Positions 18,495 through 25,756 of a stretch of 64,000 nt of DNA are shown here, one piece after another; position 1 is the stretch's first letter, and every line of letters begins with the position of its first letter. Source of the DNA: Beijerinckiaceae bacterium (GTDB taxonomy: Bacteria > Pseudomonadota > Alphaproteobacteria > Rhizobiales > Beijerinckiaceae); contig CANGBX010000001.1 in NCBI GenBank assembly GCA_947452455.1, positions 124,001 to 188,000 of the forward strand. Reading direction: 5' to 3'. The position numbers and the translations under genes are program-made. Below the pieces are notes generated by a model, which worked only from the letters and a program-made list of their open reading frames with translations, did not search any database and was not told the origin of the DNA.

Positions 18495-19625
18495 ATGCTC
18501 ACACTGAAGGGGCTTAATACCGAATATCCAAGCCAGAAGGGCCCGCCGGTCAAAGCCGCGCAGGATGTGACCTTCGAGGTTCCGGCTGGGAAATTCTTTA
18601 CCCTGCTTGGCCCCTCCGGCTGCGGCAAGACGACGACGCTGCGCTCCATTGCAGGCCTCGAGCGCCCGGTGGGTGGCGAGATCACAGTCAATGGCCTGAC
18701 CGTTTTCTCGGCCGAGAAGAGAATCTTCATCCCGCCGAACCAGCGCAATTTCGGCATGGTCTTCCAGTCTTATGCGATCTGGCCGCATATGACGGTCTTC
18801 GCCAATGCCGCCTTCCCGCTTGAAGTGCGCAAGAACAAGCTCTCGAAAAATGAAATCCGCGAGAAGGTCATGCGCGTGCTCTCCGCCGTGGCGCTCGACC
18901 AATATGCTGAGCGCGAAGCGACCCGCTTGTCGGGTGGCCAGCAGCAGCGTTTGGCGCTGGCGCGCGCGCTCGTCATGGAACCGCAGCTGCTCTTGCTCGA
19001 TGAGCCTTTGTCCAACCTCGATGCGAAGCTGCGTGACCGCATGCGTTTCGAGCTGAAGCGCATCCAGCGCGATTTGGGTCTGACCACGATTTACGTCACC
19101 CATGATCAGGGCGAGGCGCTGGCACTGAGCCACGAGATCGCTGTCATGAATGAAGGCCGCATCGTGCAGATCGGCACGCCGCGTGAAATCTATGATCACC
19201 CGCGCACGAAATTCGTGGCGGACTTCATCGGCACAACAAACTTCATCGACGGTGTGGCGCTGGGCAAAGACGGCAGCTCTGGTCGCTGGACAGTGCGTAC
19301 GCCGATCGGTGATCTGCTTGTTCATACAGATCAGGCTTTGGCCGCTGACATGCGCGTCACAGTCTCGATCCGTCCCGAAGATGTGGAGCTTCTGGAAGAG
19401 CCGGCGGCAGCTGCCAATGGCCAGAACCTCATCACAGGTCTTGTTGATCAGAAGGTCTTCCTGGGCGACATGGTCGACTTCCAGGTCAAGGTCAATGATT
19501 ACACCCTCTTGTCACGCGCGCATCCCTCGCTGCGCACGCCGATTGGCGACAAGATTTATGTTCGTATGAACCCCGAAAAATGCGTCGCGATTCCGGATTT
19601 GTCTCCGGCTCGCGCTGCTGCCTAA
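18495..19625 (+). CDS. ABC transporter ATP-binding protein with TOBE domain (FbpC/PotA-like)
   Basis: The 376-aa ATPase has Walker A GPSGCGKTT (near 36), signature LSGGQQQRLALARAL (near 140), Walker B LLLDEPLSNLDA, and a C-terminal TOBE-type regulatory domain from about 285 (VSIRPEDVELLEE). This is the ferric, sugar or polyamine importer class, matching the two-domain permease just upstream. A strong GGGGAGGGG ribosome site precedes the ATG. It is followed after 24 bases by the first bicupin, so transport and the cupin enzyme are likely co-expressed. Confidence 0.88.
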   Translation: MLTLKGLNTEYPSQKGPPVKAAQDVTFEVPAGKFFTLLGPSGCGKTTTLRSIAGLERPVGGEITVNGLTVFSAEKRIFIPPNQRNFGMVFQSYAIWPHMTVFANAAFPLEVRKNKLSKNEIREKVMRVLSAVALDQYAEREATRLSGGQQQRLALARALVMEPQLLLLDEPLSNLDAKLRDRMRFELKRIQRDLGLTTIYVTHDQGEALALSHEIAVMNEGRIVQIGTPREIYDHPRTKFVADFIGTTNFIDGVALGKDGSSGRWTVRTPIGDLLVHTDQALAADMRVTVSIRPEDVELLEEPAAAANGQNLITGLVDQKVFLGDMVDFQVKVNDYTLLSRAHPSLRTPIGDKIYVRMNPEKCVAIPDLSPARAAA

Positions 19626-19649
19626 TCAAAGAAGCCAAAGGAGATAAAA

Positions 19650-20771
19650 ATGGCAAAGGACGCAATTGTCTCGGATGAAATGGCGAAAAAATTCGCCACC
19701 GAGAAAGACACCCCGTATCTGCGTTGGGTGCGCTCCGAAGGCCTCGACATCATCGGCGCGCACTATGTGCAAAACCTGCGCACGGTCGAGCTGAAGGATT
19801 GGGCACGTCGTGGTGGTAAGGGCGTTTTCATCAACCATGAAGCTTCGCGCACCTCGAATGATTGCTACGTCTGCGAAATCGCACCGGGCAAGAAGCTCGA
19901 GCCGCAGCGTCAGCTGTTCGAAGAAATGATCCTCGTGCTTGAAGGCCGTGGCTCCACGACCGTCTGGAACGACGAAGGCAAGCGCATCACCTTCGAATGG
20001 GGTGCAGGCGCGCTGTTCGCGATCCCGCTCAACACTTGGCATCAGCATTTCAACGGCTCGGGCACGACAGCAGCACGCTTCGTCTCCGTGACCAATGCGC
20101 CTCCGGTCATCAACCTGTATGAAGACACGAACTTCGTCTTCAACACGTCTTATGACTTCAAGTCGCGCTTTGCTGGCGAGCCTGATTACTTCTCCAACAA
20201 GGGCGAACAGAAGGGCCTTCTGCTCGAAACCAACCTTGTGCCGGATGCTGTCAACCTGCCGCTCATCACGGCCAAGGAACGCGGCGCGGGCGGCGGTCAC
20301 ATCCGCTTCAACATGGCGAAGGGCTCGATGAACAGCCACATTTCGCAGTTCCCGATCGGCACCTACAAGAAGGGCCATTGCCATGGTCCGGGCGCGCACG
20401 TCATCATCCTGTCGGGTGAAGGCTATTCGCTGATGTGGCCGGAGGGTGATGAACCCAAGCGCTATGATTGGGAAGTCGGCACAATGATCGTGCCCCCGAA
20501 CATGTGGTTCCACCAGCACTTCAACACCGGCAAGACGCCTGCCCGCTATCTCGCGTTCAAGCATGAAGTCGTCTCGATGCGTAATGCGCAGGGCGTGCCG
20601 AAGGCTTGGATCTCGCGTCGTATCGGCGGCGATCAGATCGATTACGCCGATGAGAAGCAGGTCGTGCGCGACATGTTCTCGAACGAGCTCGCCAAGAACG
20701 GCCTCGAGCCGAAGATGGACGAGGCCTACAAGACAGAACTCGAGTCGCTGCCGCCCAAGCCCGCAGCTTAA
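19650..20771 (+). CDS. Bicupin protein, paralog 1
   Basis: A 373-aa protein with two cupin barrels. The C-terminal cupin keeps a metal site: H243 and H245 (KGHCHGPGAH), with further histidines at 250 and 288-290 (NMWFHQHFN). The N-terminal cupin has lost the HxH pair (LEPQRQLFEEMILVLEGRG), though a glutamate and the later HQH at 131-133 remain. Gentisate dioxygenases and other ring-cleaving or isomerising enzymes share this architecture. I recall relatives being labelled ethanolamine ammonia-lyase-activating protein in rhizobial genomes, which fits the EutA neighbours, but I know of no biochemical proof. AAGGAG precedes the ATG, and a strong terminator follows the stop. Confidence 0.75.
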   Translation: MAKDAIVSDEMAKKFATEKDTPYLRWVRSEGLDIIGAHYVQNLRTVELKDWARRGGKGVFINHEASRTSNDCYVCEIAPGKKLEPQRQLFEEMILVLEGRGSTTVWNDEGKRITFEWGAGALFAIPLNTWHQHFNGSGTTAARFVSVTNAPPVINLYEDTNFVFNTSYDFKSRFAGEPDYFSNKGEQKGLLLETNLVPDAVNLPLITAKERGAGGGHIRFNMAKGSMNSHISQFPIGTYKKGHCHGPGAHVIILSGEGYSLMWPEGDEPKRYDWEVGTMIVPPNMWFHQHFNTGKTPARYLAFKHEVVSMRNAQGVPKAWISRRIGGDQIDYADEKQVVRDMFSNELAKNGLEPKMDEAYKTELESLPPKPAA

Positions 20772-20788
20772 TTCGAAACTATGAAGTG

Positions 20789-20815
20789 GGGCGGAGCTTA
20801 GGCTCCGCCCTTTTT
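20789..20815 (+). terminator. Intrinsic terminator after bicupin 1
   Basis: A perfect nine-base-pair stem (GGGCGGAGC with GCTCCGCCC) and the loop TTAG are followed by TTTTT. It probably ends the EutA-like/ABC/bicupin transcript, leaving bicupin 2 with its own promoter or read-through. Confidence 0.88.
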
Positions 20816-20818
20816 CGT

Positions 20819-20901
20819 CGTCTTTGCGAGGAGCATAGCGACGAAGCAATCCAGTCAGACGAAGCATCCCTCTGGATTGCTTCGCTTCGCTCGCAATGAC
20901 G
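20819..20901. repeat. Palindromic intergenic repeat, copy 2
   Basis: This copy begins CGTCTTTGCGAG (one change from the consensus) and ends TCGCAATGACG. It sits between the terminator of bicupin 1 and the ribosome site of bicupin 2. Confidence 0.88.
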
Positions 20902-20923
20902 GGCTACAATTGGGGAGAGCCAC

Positions 20924-22045
20924 ATGGCCAAGGACGCCACCGTTTCCACCGAAATGGCGAATAAATTCGCAACGGAAAAAGACACACCTTATTTGAAATG
21001 GGTGCGCGGCCAGGGCCTCGATATTATCAGCGCGCATTTTGTGCCCGATCTGAAAGTCGTCGATCTCAAGCCTTGGGCTGAGCGTGGCGGCAAGGGCGTC
21101 TTCATCAATCATGAAGCCTCGCGCACCTCGAATGATTGCTACGTCTGCGAAATCCCCAATGGCGGCAAGCTCGCCCCGCGTCGTCAGCTGTTTGATGAAA
21201 TGGTGTTGATCTTGTCCGGCCGCGGTTCCACGAAAGTGTGGAACGACAAGGGCCAGAGCCTCACCTTCGAATGGAAAGAAGGCGCGATTTTCGGCATTCC
21301 GCTGAATTGCTGGTTCCAGCATTTCAATGGCTCGGGTCAGGCGCCTGCGCGCTATGTCGGCGTGACCTATTGCCCGTCCGTTTTGAACCTCTACGGCGAT
21401 CCGGAATTCGTTTTCAATTTCAAACATGACTTCACGCAGCGCTTCAACGGCGAGCCGGATTTCTTCGCCGCCAAGACGGAGCCGGAAGGCTTTTTGCTGA
21501 AGACCAATTTCGTGCCGGATGCTGTCAATCTGCCGCTCATCAGCGCCAAAGAACGCGGTGCGGGTGGTGGCCATATCCGCTTCAACATGTCAGGCGGCAT
21601 GATGGCGAGCCATATCTCGCAATTCCCTGTCGGCACGTACAAGAAGGCGCATCACCATGGGCCGGGCGCGCATGTGATCGTGCTCTCGGGCGAAGGCTAT
21701 TCGTTGATGTGGCCGGAAGGCAGCGAGCCGCAGCGCTATGAATGGAAGCCCGGCACATTGATCGTGCCGCCGAATGCTTGGTTCCACCAGCATTTCAATG
21801 CGGGTGCTGCGCCTGCGCGCTATCTCGCATTCAAGAACTGGTCGCCGCGCAATACGCAGGGCGTGCCGATGTCATGGATCTCGCGTCGTATGGGCGGTTT
21901 TCAGATCGACTATGCCGACGAGACCAAGCAAGTGCGCGACATGTTCTCAAGCGCGCTTGCCAAGCACGGCCTCACGCCGCGCATGGAAGAGGCTTACGAA
22001 AAAGAGCTCGAGACGCTGCCGCCAAAGCCTGCTGATTGGAAGTAA
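20924..22045 (+). CDS. Bicupin protein, paralog 2
   Basis: This 373-aa protein is a close paralog of the preceding bicupin along its full length (shared KFATEKDTPYL, INHEASRTSNDCYVCEI, SGEGYSLMWPEG). As in paralog 1, the first cupin lacks HxH (APRRQLFDEMVLILSGRG) while the second keeps KAHHHGPGAH and the later WFHQHFN histidines. GGGGAG precedes the ATG. The pair arose by tandem duplication; retention of both suggests a heteromer or two related substrates. Function is inferred only from fold and neighbours: a metal-dependent enzyme, possibly ring-cleaving, or an activating factor. Confidence 0.75.
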   Translation: MAKDATVSTEMANKFATEKDTPYLKWVRGQGLDIISAHFVPDLKVVDLKPWAERGGKGVFINHEASRTSNDCYVCEIPNGGKLAPRRQLFDEMVLILSGRGSTKVWNDKGQSLTFEWKEGAIFGIPLNCWFQHFNGSGQAPARYVGVTYCPSVLNLYGDPEFVFNFKHDFTQRFNGEPDFFAAKTEPEGFLLKTNFVPDAVNLPLISAKERGAGGGHIRFNMSGGMMASHISQFPVGTYKKAHHHGPGAHVIVLSGEGYSLMWPEGSEPQRYEWKPGTLIVPPNAWFHQHFNAGAAPARYLAFKNWSPRNTQGVPMSWISRRMGGFQIDYADETKQVRDMFSSALAKHGLTPRMEEAYEKELETLPPKPADWK

Positions 22046-22052
22046 AAGAAAA

Positions 22053-22076
22053 GGCGGGCTCAGGCCCGCCTTTTTT
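22053..22076 (+). terminator. Intrinsic terminator after bicupin 2
   Basis: A seven-base-pair stem (GGCGGGC with GCCCGCC) and the loop TCAG are followed by six T. An upstream A-run makes it workable in both directions. Confidence 0.88.
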
Positions 22077-22097
22077 ATTGGTGTGACGCCACCGCGC

Positions 22098-22183
22098 CGT
22101 CATTGCGAGGAGCCAAAGGCGACGCGGCAATCCAGAGTCCACACGTGAGGCTTCTGGATTGCTTCGCTTCGCTTGCAATGACG
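22098..22183. repeat. Palindromic intergenic repeat, copy 3
   Basis: An 86-base copy, CGTCATTGCGAG to GCAATGACG with a central CACGTGAGG, lying between convergent genes just beyond the terminator. Confidence 0.9.
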
Positions 22184-22190
22184 GAGCCCG

Positions 22191-23177
22191 TCAAATTTTA
22201 AACGCTTCCAGCGTCTCGGGAGCGAAGAGTTCTTCGGGCTTCAGGAGCCGCTTCGAGAGGCCCTGCTCGTAGTGATAGCCGAGGAAGGTCTGGAGCGTTT
22301 CGTAATTCTTGTCCAAACCATAGGCCCAGTAATCATCGCCCATTTCAGCGCGCGTCTCATCCATCACCGCGCCCAACCACGGCACCATGGCTTTCAGAGC
22401 TGCTGTTTCTTTCAGATCTTCATAGGTGCGGCGCTGTGATTCATGGAAGGCCTTGAACAGGGCTTGGGCAATCCAGCGGTTCTTTTCATAAACTTCGCGA
22501 CGGATCGCAACCGTGTGCATGATCGGGAAGATTTTCGTCTTGCGATAATAGTCGCGCTCGACCTGCGCATAGTCTGGGAAGAGACGCAGCACTTTAATGC
22601 CATCGAGTGTTGAAGGCGCGCGCGCTGTGTGGAAGGCATCGAGCTCGCCATCGCGCAGCATTTGCGAAATGGTTTTATCGTGCGGAATGGATTCGACCTT
22701 GATGTTGGAAGGCAGATCGAGCTTCTGCTTTTCAGGACGGCCCGGCTCTTCTTCTCCACCCGTGTAATACGTGACGCTATCCACCGGCACGCCATAATGT
22801 TCCGACAGAATGCCGCGAATCCACACTGGCGCGGTCATTTGATATTCCGGCACGCCGATCTTCTTGCCGATGAGATCTTTCGGCGTTTTGATGCCCGACT
22901 TGGCGCTCACATAAATACAGGAATGGCGGAAGAAGCGCGACGGAAAGACCGGAATCGCGATGAAAGGCGAGGGGTCTTTGAACAGCGATACGGTGTATGA
23001 CGACAGCGACATTTCCGCGACGTCGAATTCGCGATAGCGCACCATGCGGAAGAACGTCTCTTCGACCGGCATGTCGAGATAGTTGAGATCAATGCCATCG
23101 GGCTGCACAGAGCCGTCGGCCAATGCACGCGTGCGGTCATAGTTCCAGCAGGCGAGCGAGAGTTGAAGCTTGGACAT
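22191..23177 (-). CDS. 4,5-dihydroxyphthalate decarboxylase-like / NMT1-fold protein
   Basis: A 328-aa protein starting LQLSLACWNYDRTRAL, followed by DGIDLNYLDMPVEETFFRM. This pattern matches the 4,5-dihydroxyphthalate decarboxylase family, which has a periplasmic-binding-protein (NMT1) fold. No signal peptide or lipobox is visible, so it should be cytoplasmic and is more likely enzymatic or a sensor than a transporter binding protein. A TAAGGAA ribosome site precedes the ATG. It is transcribed toward the bicupins, next to the ferredoxin reductase and Rieske genes; phthalate-type pathways combine exactly these activities (Rieske dioxygenase, then decarboxylation). The substrate remains unproven. 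Confidence 0.7.
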   Translation of the reverse strand: MSKLQLSLACWNYDRTRALADGSVQPDGIDLNYLDMPVEETFFRMVRYREFDVAEMSLSSYTVSLFKDPSPFIAIPVFPSRFFRHSCIYVSAKSGIKTPKDLIGKKIGVPEYQMTAPVWIRGILSEHYGVPVDSVTYYTGGEEEPGRPEKQKLDLPSNIKVESIPHDKTISQMLRDGELDAFHTARAPSTLDGIKVLRLFPDYAQVERDYYRKTKIFPIMHTVAIRREVYEKNRWIAQALFKAFHESQRRTYEDLKETAALKAMVPWLGAVMDETRAEMGDDYWAYGLDKNYETLQTFLGYHYEQGLSKRLLKPEELFAPETLEAFKI

Positions 23178-23212
23178 GGGGCGTTTCCTTATCGTATTTT
23201 GTCATTCATCGC

Positions 23213-23297
23213 CGTCATTGCGAGGAGCGGAGCGACGAAGCAACCCAGGGGCAACACGTGTGGCTTGCTGGTTTGCTTCGCTTCGCTCGCAATGACG
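23213..23297. repeat. Palindromic intergenic repeat, copy 4
   Basis: An 85-base copy between two genes on the same strand (ferredoxin reductase and decarboxylase-like protein). If folded in RNA, it could uncouple their expression. Confidence 0.9.
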
Positions 23298-23306
23298 GTG
23301 CAGCTA

Positions 23307-24308
23307 TTACACAAACTGGTCGTAATGAACCTGCGTCGGCGGGATTTTCTTTTCGACGACCAAGCGCATGACGGCTTCAGCCATCATGGGCGGGCCAGCG
23401 AAATAGATTTCCATCTCTTTCAAGCCATCGCCAAAGGTCTGCGCGGCAACCTCATGCACAAAGCCGGTGAGGCCGCTCCAGTTGCCGGATTCCGGCATCG
23501 AGACGACGGGATAGTAATGAAGCTCTACGCCAAAGCCGCGCAGTTCCTTCAACATGTCTTCGCCGCAAATATCGGCCGGCGTGCGACCGCCATAGATGAA
23601 GTGCAGCTTGCGGCCCTTGAGCTTGTCGGACTTTGCCCAGCCGCGTGCAATCGACACAACAGGCGCAAGGCCTGAGCCGCCACCCAGACACAGAATATCG
23701 CGCTCAGAATCTTCACGCAGATAGGCCATGCCATAGGGGCCATCGAGGCCAATCTTGTCGCCGACATTCAAGCGATCAAAGAGCGCTGTTGTGCATTGTC
23801 CATTGGGCACGCGACGAATCTGGAAATGCCATTCCATGCCATCATCGGTGATATTGGACATGGAATAAGCGCGCCCACCAGCAATGCCTGGCACATGCAA
23901 GAGCGCATATTGGCCGGGCAGGAACATGACAGGCGTATCCAGCTTGAAGCGGAATTCGCGAATGTCATGCGTTATGTCGTGCTGACCCGTGAATGTGCCT
24001 TGCACACGCCGGGGCGCAATATGGGGCTTGTAATGATCGATCAAGCGCACCTTGATGTTGCAATCGCTGTGCGGCTTGGCTTGGCACCCCAGCCAACGCT
24101 TGCGCTGAATGTCGCGCTCCGTATAGGCGGGTGAATCCTTGCGCTCATGTTCGACTTCGCCTTCGACGAGTTCGAAACGGCAATTGCCGCAAGAGCCGAC
24201 ATTGCATTCATAAGGGAAGGCGAGCCCTGCGCGCAAAGCGGCGCGCAGAATCGTGTCGTCGTCTTCGCAGTTAAAGCTTGTTCCGCCCGTGATCGTGATC
24301 TGCTTCAT
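23307..24308 (-). CDS. Plant-type ferredoxin / FAD-NAD reductase (oxygenase reductase component)
   Basis: The 333-aa electron-transfer protein starts with a [2Fe-2S] ferredoxin domain (C35, C40, C43, C75; ECNVGSCGNC and LGCQA). A ferredoxin-NADP-reductase module follows: the FAD motif RAYSMSN (about 145) and an NAD-binding LGGGSGLAPVVSI (about 208). This architecture serves phenol hydroxylases, methane/alkane monooxygenases and class IB/III Rieske oxygenases, passing electrons from NAD(P)H. With the Rieske ferredoxin and oxygenase genes 1-2 kb away, it most likely completes a three-component Rieske system. The ribosome site is weak (AGGG ten bases upstream). Confidence 0.88.
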   Translation of the reverse strand: MKQITITGGTSFNCEDDDTILRAALRAGLAFPYECNVGSCGNCRFELVEGEVEHERKDSPAYTERDIQRKRWLGCQAKPHSDCNIKVRLIDHYKPHIAPRRVQGTFTGQHDITHDIREFRFKLDTPVMFLPGQYALLHVPGIAGGRAYSMSNITDDGMEWHFQIRRVPNGQCTTALFDRLNVGDKIGLDGPYGMAYLREDSERDILCLGGGSGLAPVVSIARGWAKSDKLKGRKLHFIYGGRTPADICGEDMLKELRGFGVELHYYPVVSMPESGNWSGLTGFVHEVAAQTFGDGLKEMEIYFAGPPMMAEAVMRLVVEKKIPPTQVHYDQFV

Positions 24309-24338
24309 GGTGTCGAGACCCTGGTCATTTGTTTTGTT

Positions 24339-25199
24339 TTAAGCACCCGCCAGCGAATTAAATCCGAGGCGGACAGAAATGGTTCTTGCTGCATCGGCAA
24401 CAAGAGGCGCGAAGGAGGCGAGGGCCTCATCCGAAATGCGTTGCATCGGGCCAGCCAGACCGATGGCTGCAATCACGCGGCCATTGGAATTGCGAATGGG
24501 TGCTGCGACCGAGCGCATGCCCAATTCGCTCTGCTCATCTTCTGTGGCAAAGCCTGTTGCGCGAACATCTTCCAACGCTTTGCGAATGGCGCGCTCGCTG
24601 ATGAGTGTTTTGGGCGTGCGTGGCACGAGGCCCTTCGCCAAAACATCATCCACAATTTCCTTGGGCTGGAAAGCCAGCATGGCGCGGCCTTCTGCCGTGC
24701 AGAAAGCGGGCTTGCGTGCGCCCAAGTCGGCGCGCATGCGGATCGCCTGATTGCTTTCAAGGTTCAGCACGAAAACGATTTCCGCGCCTTCCAGAATGGC
24801 CAGATGCACGGTCTCGCCGGTGGCTTCGCGCAAATGGAAGAGGAAGGGGCGCGCATCGGTCGCCACATTCATGCGCTGGCGCACAAGAGCGCCAAGGCCG
24901 AAAAGCGACATGCCCAGCCGATAGCGTTCCGTCTCGGGGTTTTGTTCGAGCAGGCCCTCGGAGACGAGCGTGGATGCGAGGCGATAGACCGTGCTTTTGG
25001 CGACGCCGAGGCGGCGCGAAAGCGTGGTGACGCCGATTTCCGCTTCGCCCTCGGAGAAACTTTTCAACAGGCGCACGGCCATGGCGACCGAGGAAAGACG
25101 CTGGGGTTCGGGGCGTTTGGCTTTCACAGGCGCAGCCAGCTCCACAGCGGCAATCTTGCGCTGGGCAGGAGCTTTCTTCGCCTTGGTGGAAACAGCCAT
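24339..25199 (-). CDS. IclR family transcriptional regulator
   Basis: The 286-aa regulator has an N-terminal winged helix (about 38-100; VTTLSRRLGVAKSTVYRLASTLV is the recognition region) and a C-terminal IclR effector domain (about 115-280) with the family pattern RSVAAPIRNSNGRVIAAIGLAGP. The first 30 residues are a basic, Lys/Ala-rich extension. It lies between the reductase and Rieske ferredoxin genes on the same strand, so it is probably co-regulated with them. IclR proteins usually control aromatic or organic-acid catabolism and bind short inverted repeats; a fitting repeat is present at 25617-25642. AGG precedes the ATG. Confidence 0.9.
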   Translation of the reverse strand: MAVSTKAKKAPAQRKIAAVELAAPVKAKRPEPQRLSSVAMAVRLLKSFSEGEAEIGVTTLSRRLGVAKSTVYRLASTLVSEGLLEQNPETERYRLGMSLFGLGALVRQRMNVATDARPFLFHLREATGETVHLAILEGAEIVFVLNLESNQAIRMRADLGARKPAFCTAEGRAMLAFQPKEIVDDVLAKGLVPRTPKTLISERAIRKALEDVRATGFATEDEQSELGMRSVAAPIRNSNGRVIAAIGLAGPMQRISDEALASFAPLVADAARTISVRLGFNSLAGA

Positions 25200-25249
25200 G
25201 TGGTGCCTGTCAGCAAAAGGCCGGCGTGCGGGACGCCGGCCTGAAAGGG

Positions 25250-25558
25250 TCAGACTTCGATGTAGACAGTGTCGCCGTCGACCTTGGTGGGGTAGGTCTT
25301 CTGCGGGATCATGCAGGGCGGATCAACCACTTCCCCGGTCTTGATGTTGAACGAGCCATTGTGGAAATCGCATTCCACAACATCATCGCAAATCGGGCCT
25401 TCCGAAAGGGAGCCCGGACCATGCGAGCAAAGGTCATCCATGGTATAAAAGGCGCCGTTCAGGTTAAAGACGGCAAGAACCAGATCGCCGGTTTCCACCT
25501 TGATGGCGGTGCCTTCGTCCACGTCGCTGGCTTTGCACAAATCGATCCTCTGCGGCAT
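25250..25558 (-). CDS. Rieske-type ferredoxin
   Basis: A 102-aa soluble Rieske protein with both halves of the cluster motif: C44 and H46 (LCSHGPG) and C63 and H66 (ECDFHNG). It is the length of the ferredoxin components of multicomponent dioxygenases (BphF/CarAc type) and should shuttle electrons from the reductase to the oxygenase. GAGGAG precedes the ATG. It is divergent from the oxygenase alpha subunit across a 198-base control region and heads the leftward group ferredoxin-IclR-reductase. Confidence 0.93.
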   Translation of the reverse strand: MPQRIDLCKASDVDEGTAIKVETGDLVLAVFNLNGAFYTMDDLCSHGPGSLSEGPICDDVVECDFHNGSFNIKTGEVVDPPCMIPQKTYPTKVDGDTVYIEV

Positions 25559-25616
25559 TTCTGTCTCCTCGTTGACGTCTTACCGGACCTGATTTAGGAA
25601 AGGGTCAGGTCGGCTG

Positions 25617-25642
25617 CGGAACGCTGTTCCGTATGAAGGAAC
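25617..25642. promoter_or_regulatory. Candidate IclR operator between the Rieske genes
   Basis: The 198-base divergent gap holds CGGAAC-GCT-GTTCCG, a perfect six-base-pair dyad at 25617-25631. A further GGAAC half site at 25638-25642 makes a second inverted pair with the central GTTCC. Palindromes of this size and base pattern are typical IclR-family targets, and the iclR gene is the next regulator. Assignment is inference; no promoter elements could be fixed. Confidence 0.6.
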
Positions 25643-25756
25643 TGGCCGGTTCAATAACAAGTGTCCCGACAGTGGTCAACGCCCTAAAGGCCTTTATCTA
25701 AGCCTTTTGAATAGGACGAGACGCTAGCGGGTCGGCACGAGCACGGGAGCGCATTC

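Noticed and set aside
19626..21574. Minus-strand frames opposite the bicupins that resemble one another
   Set aside because: They look related only because the two bicupin genes on the plus strand are paralogs; they contain no cupin or other motif themselves.
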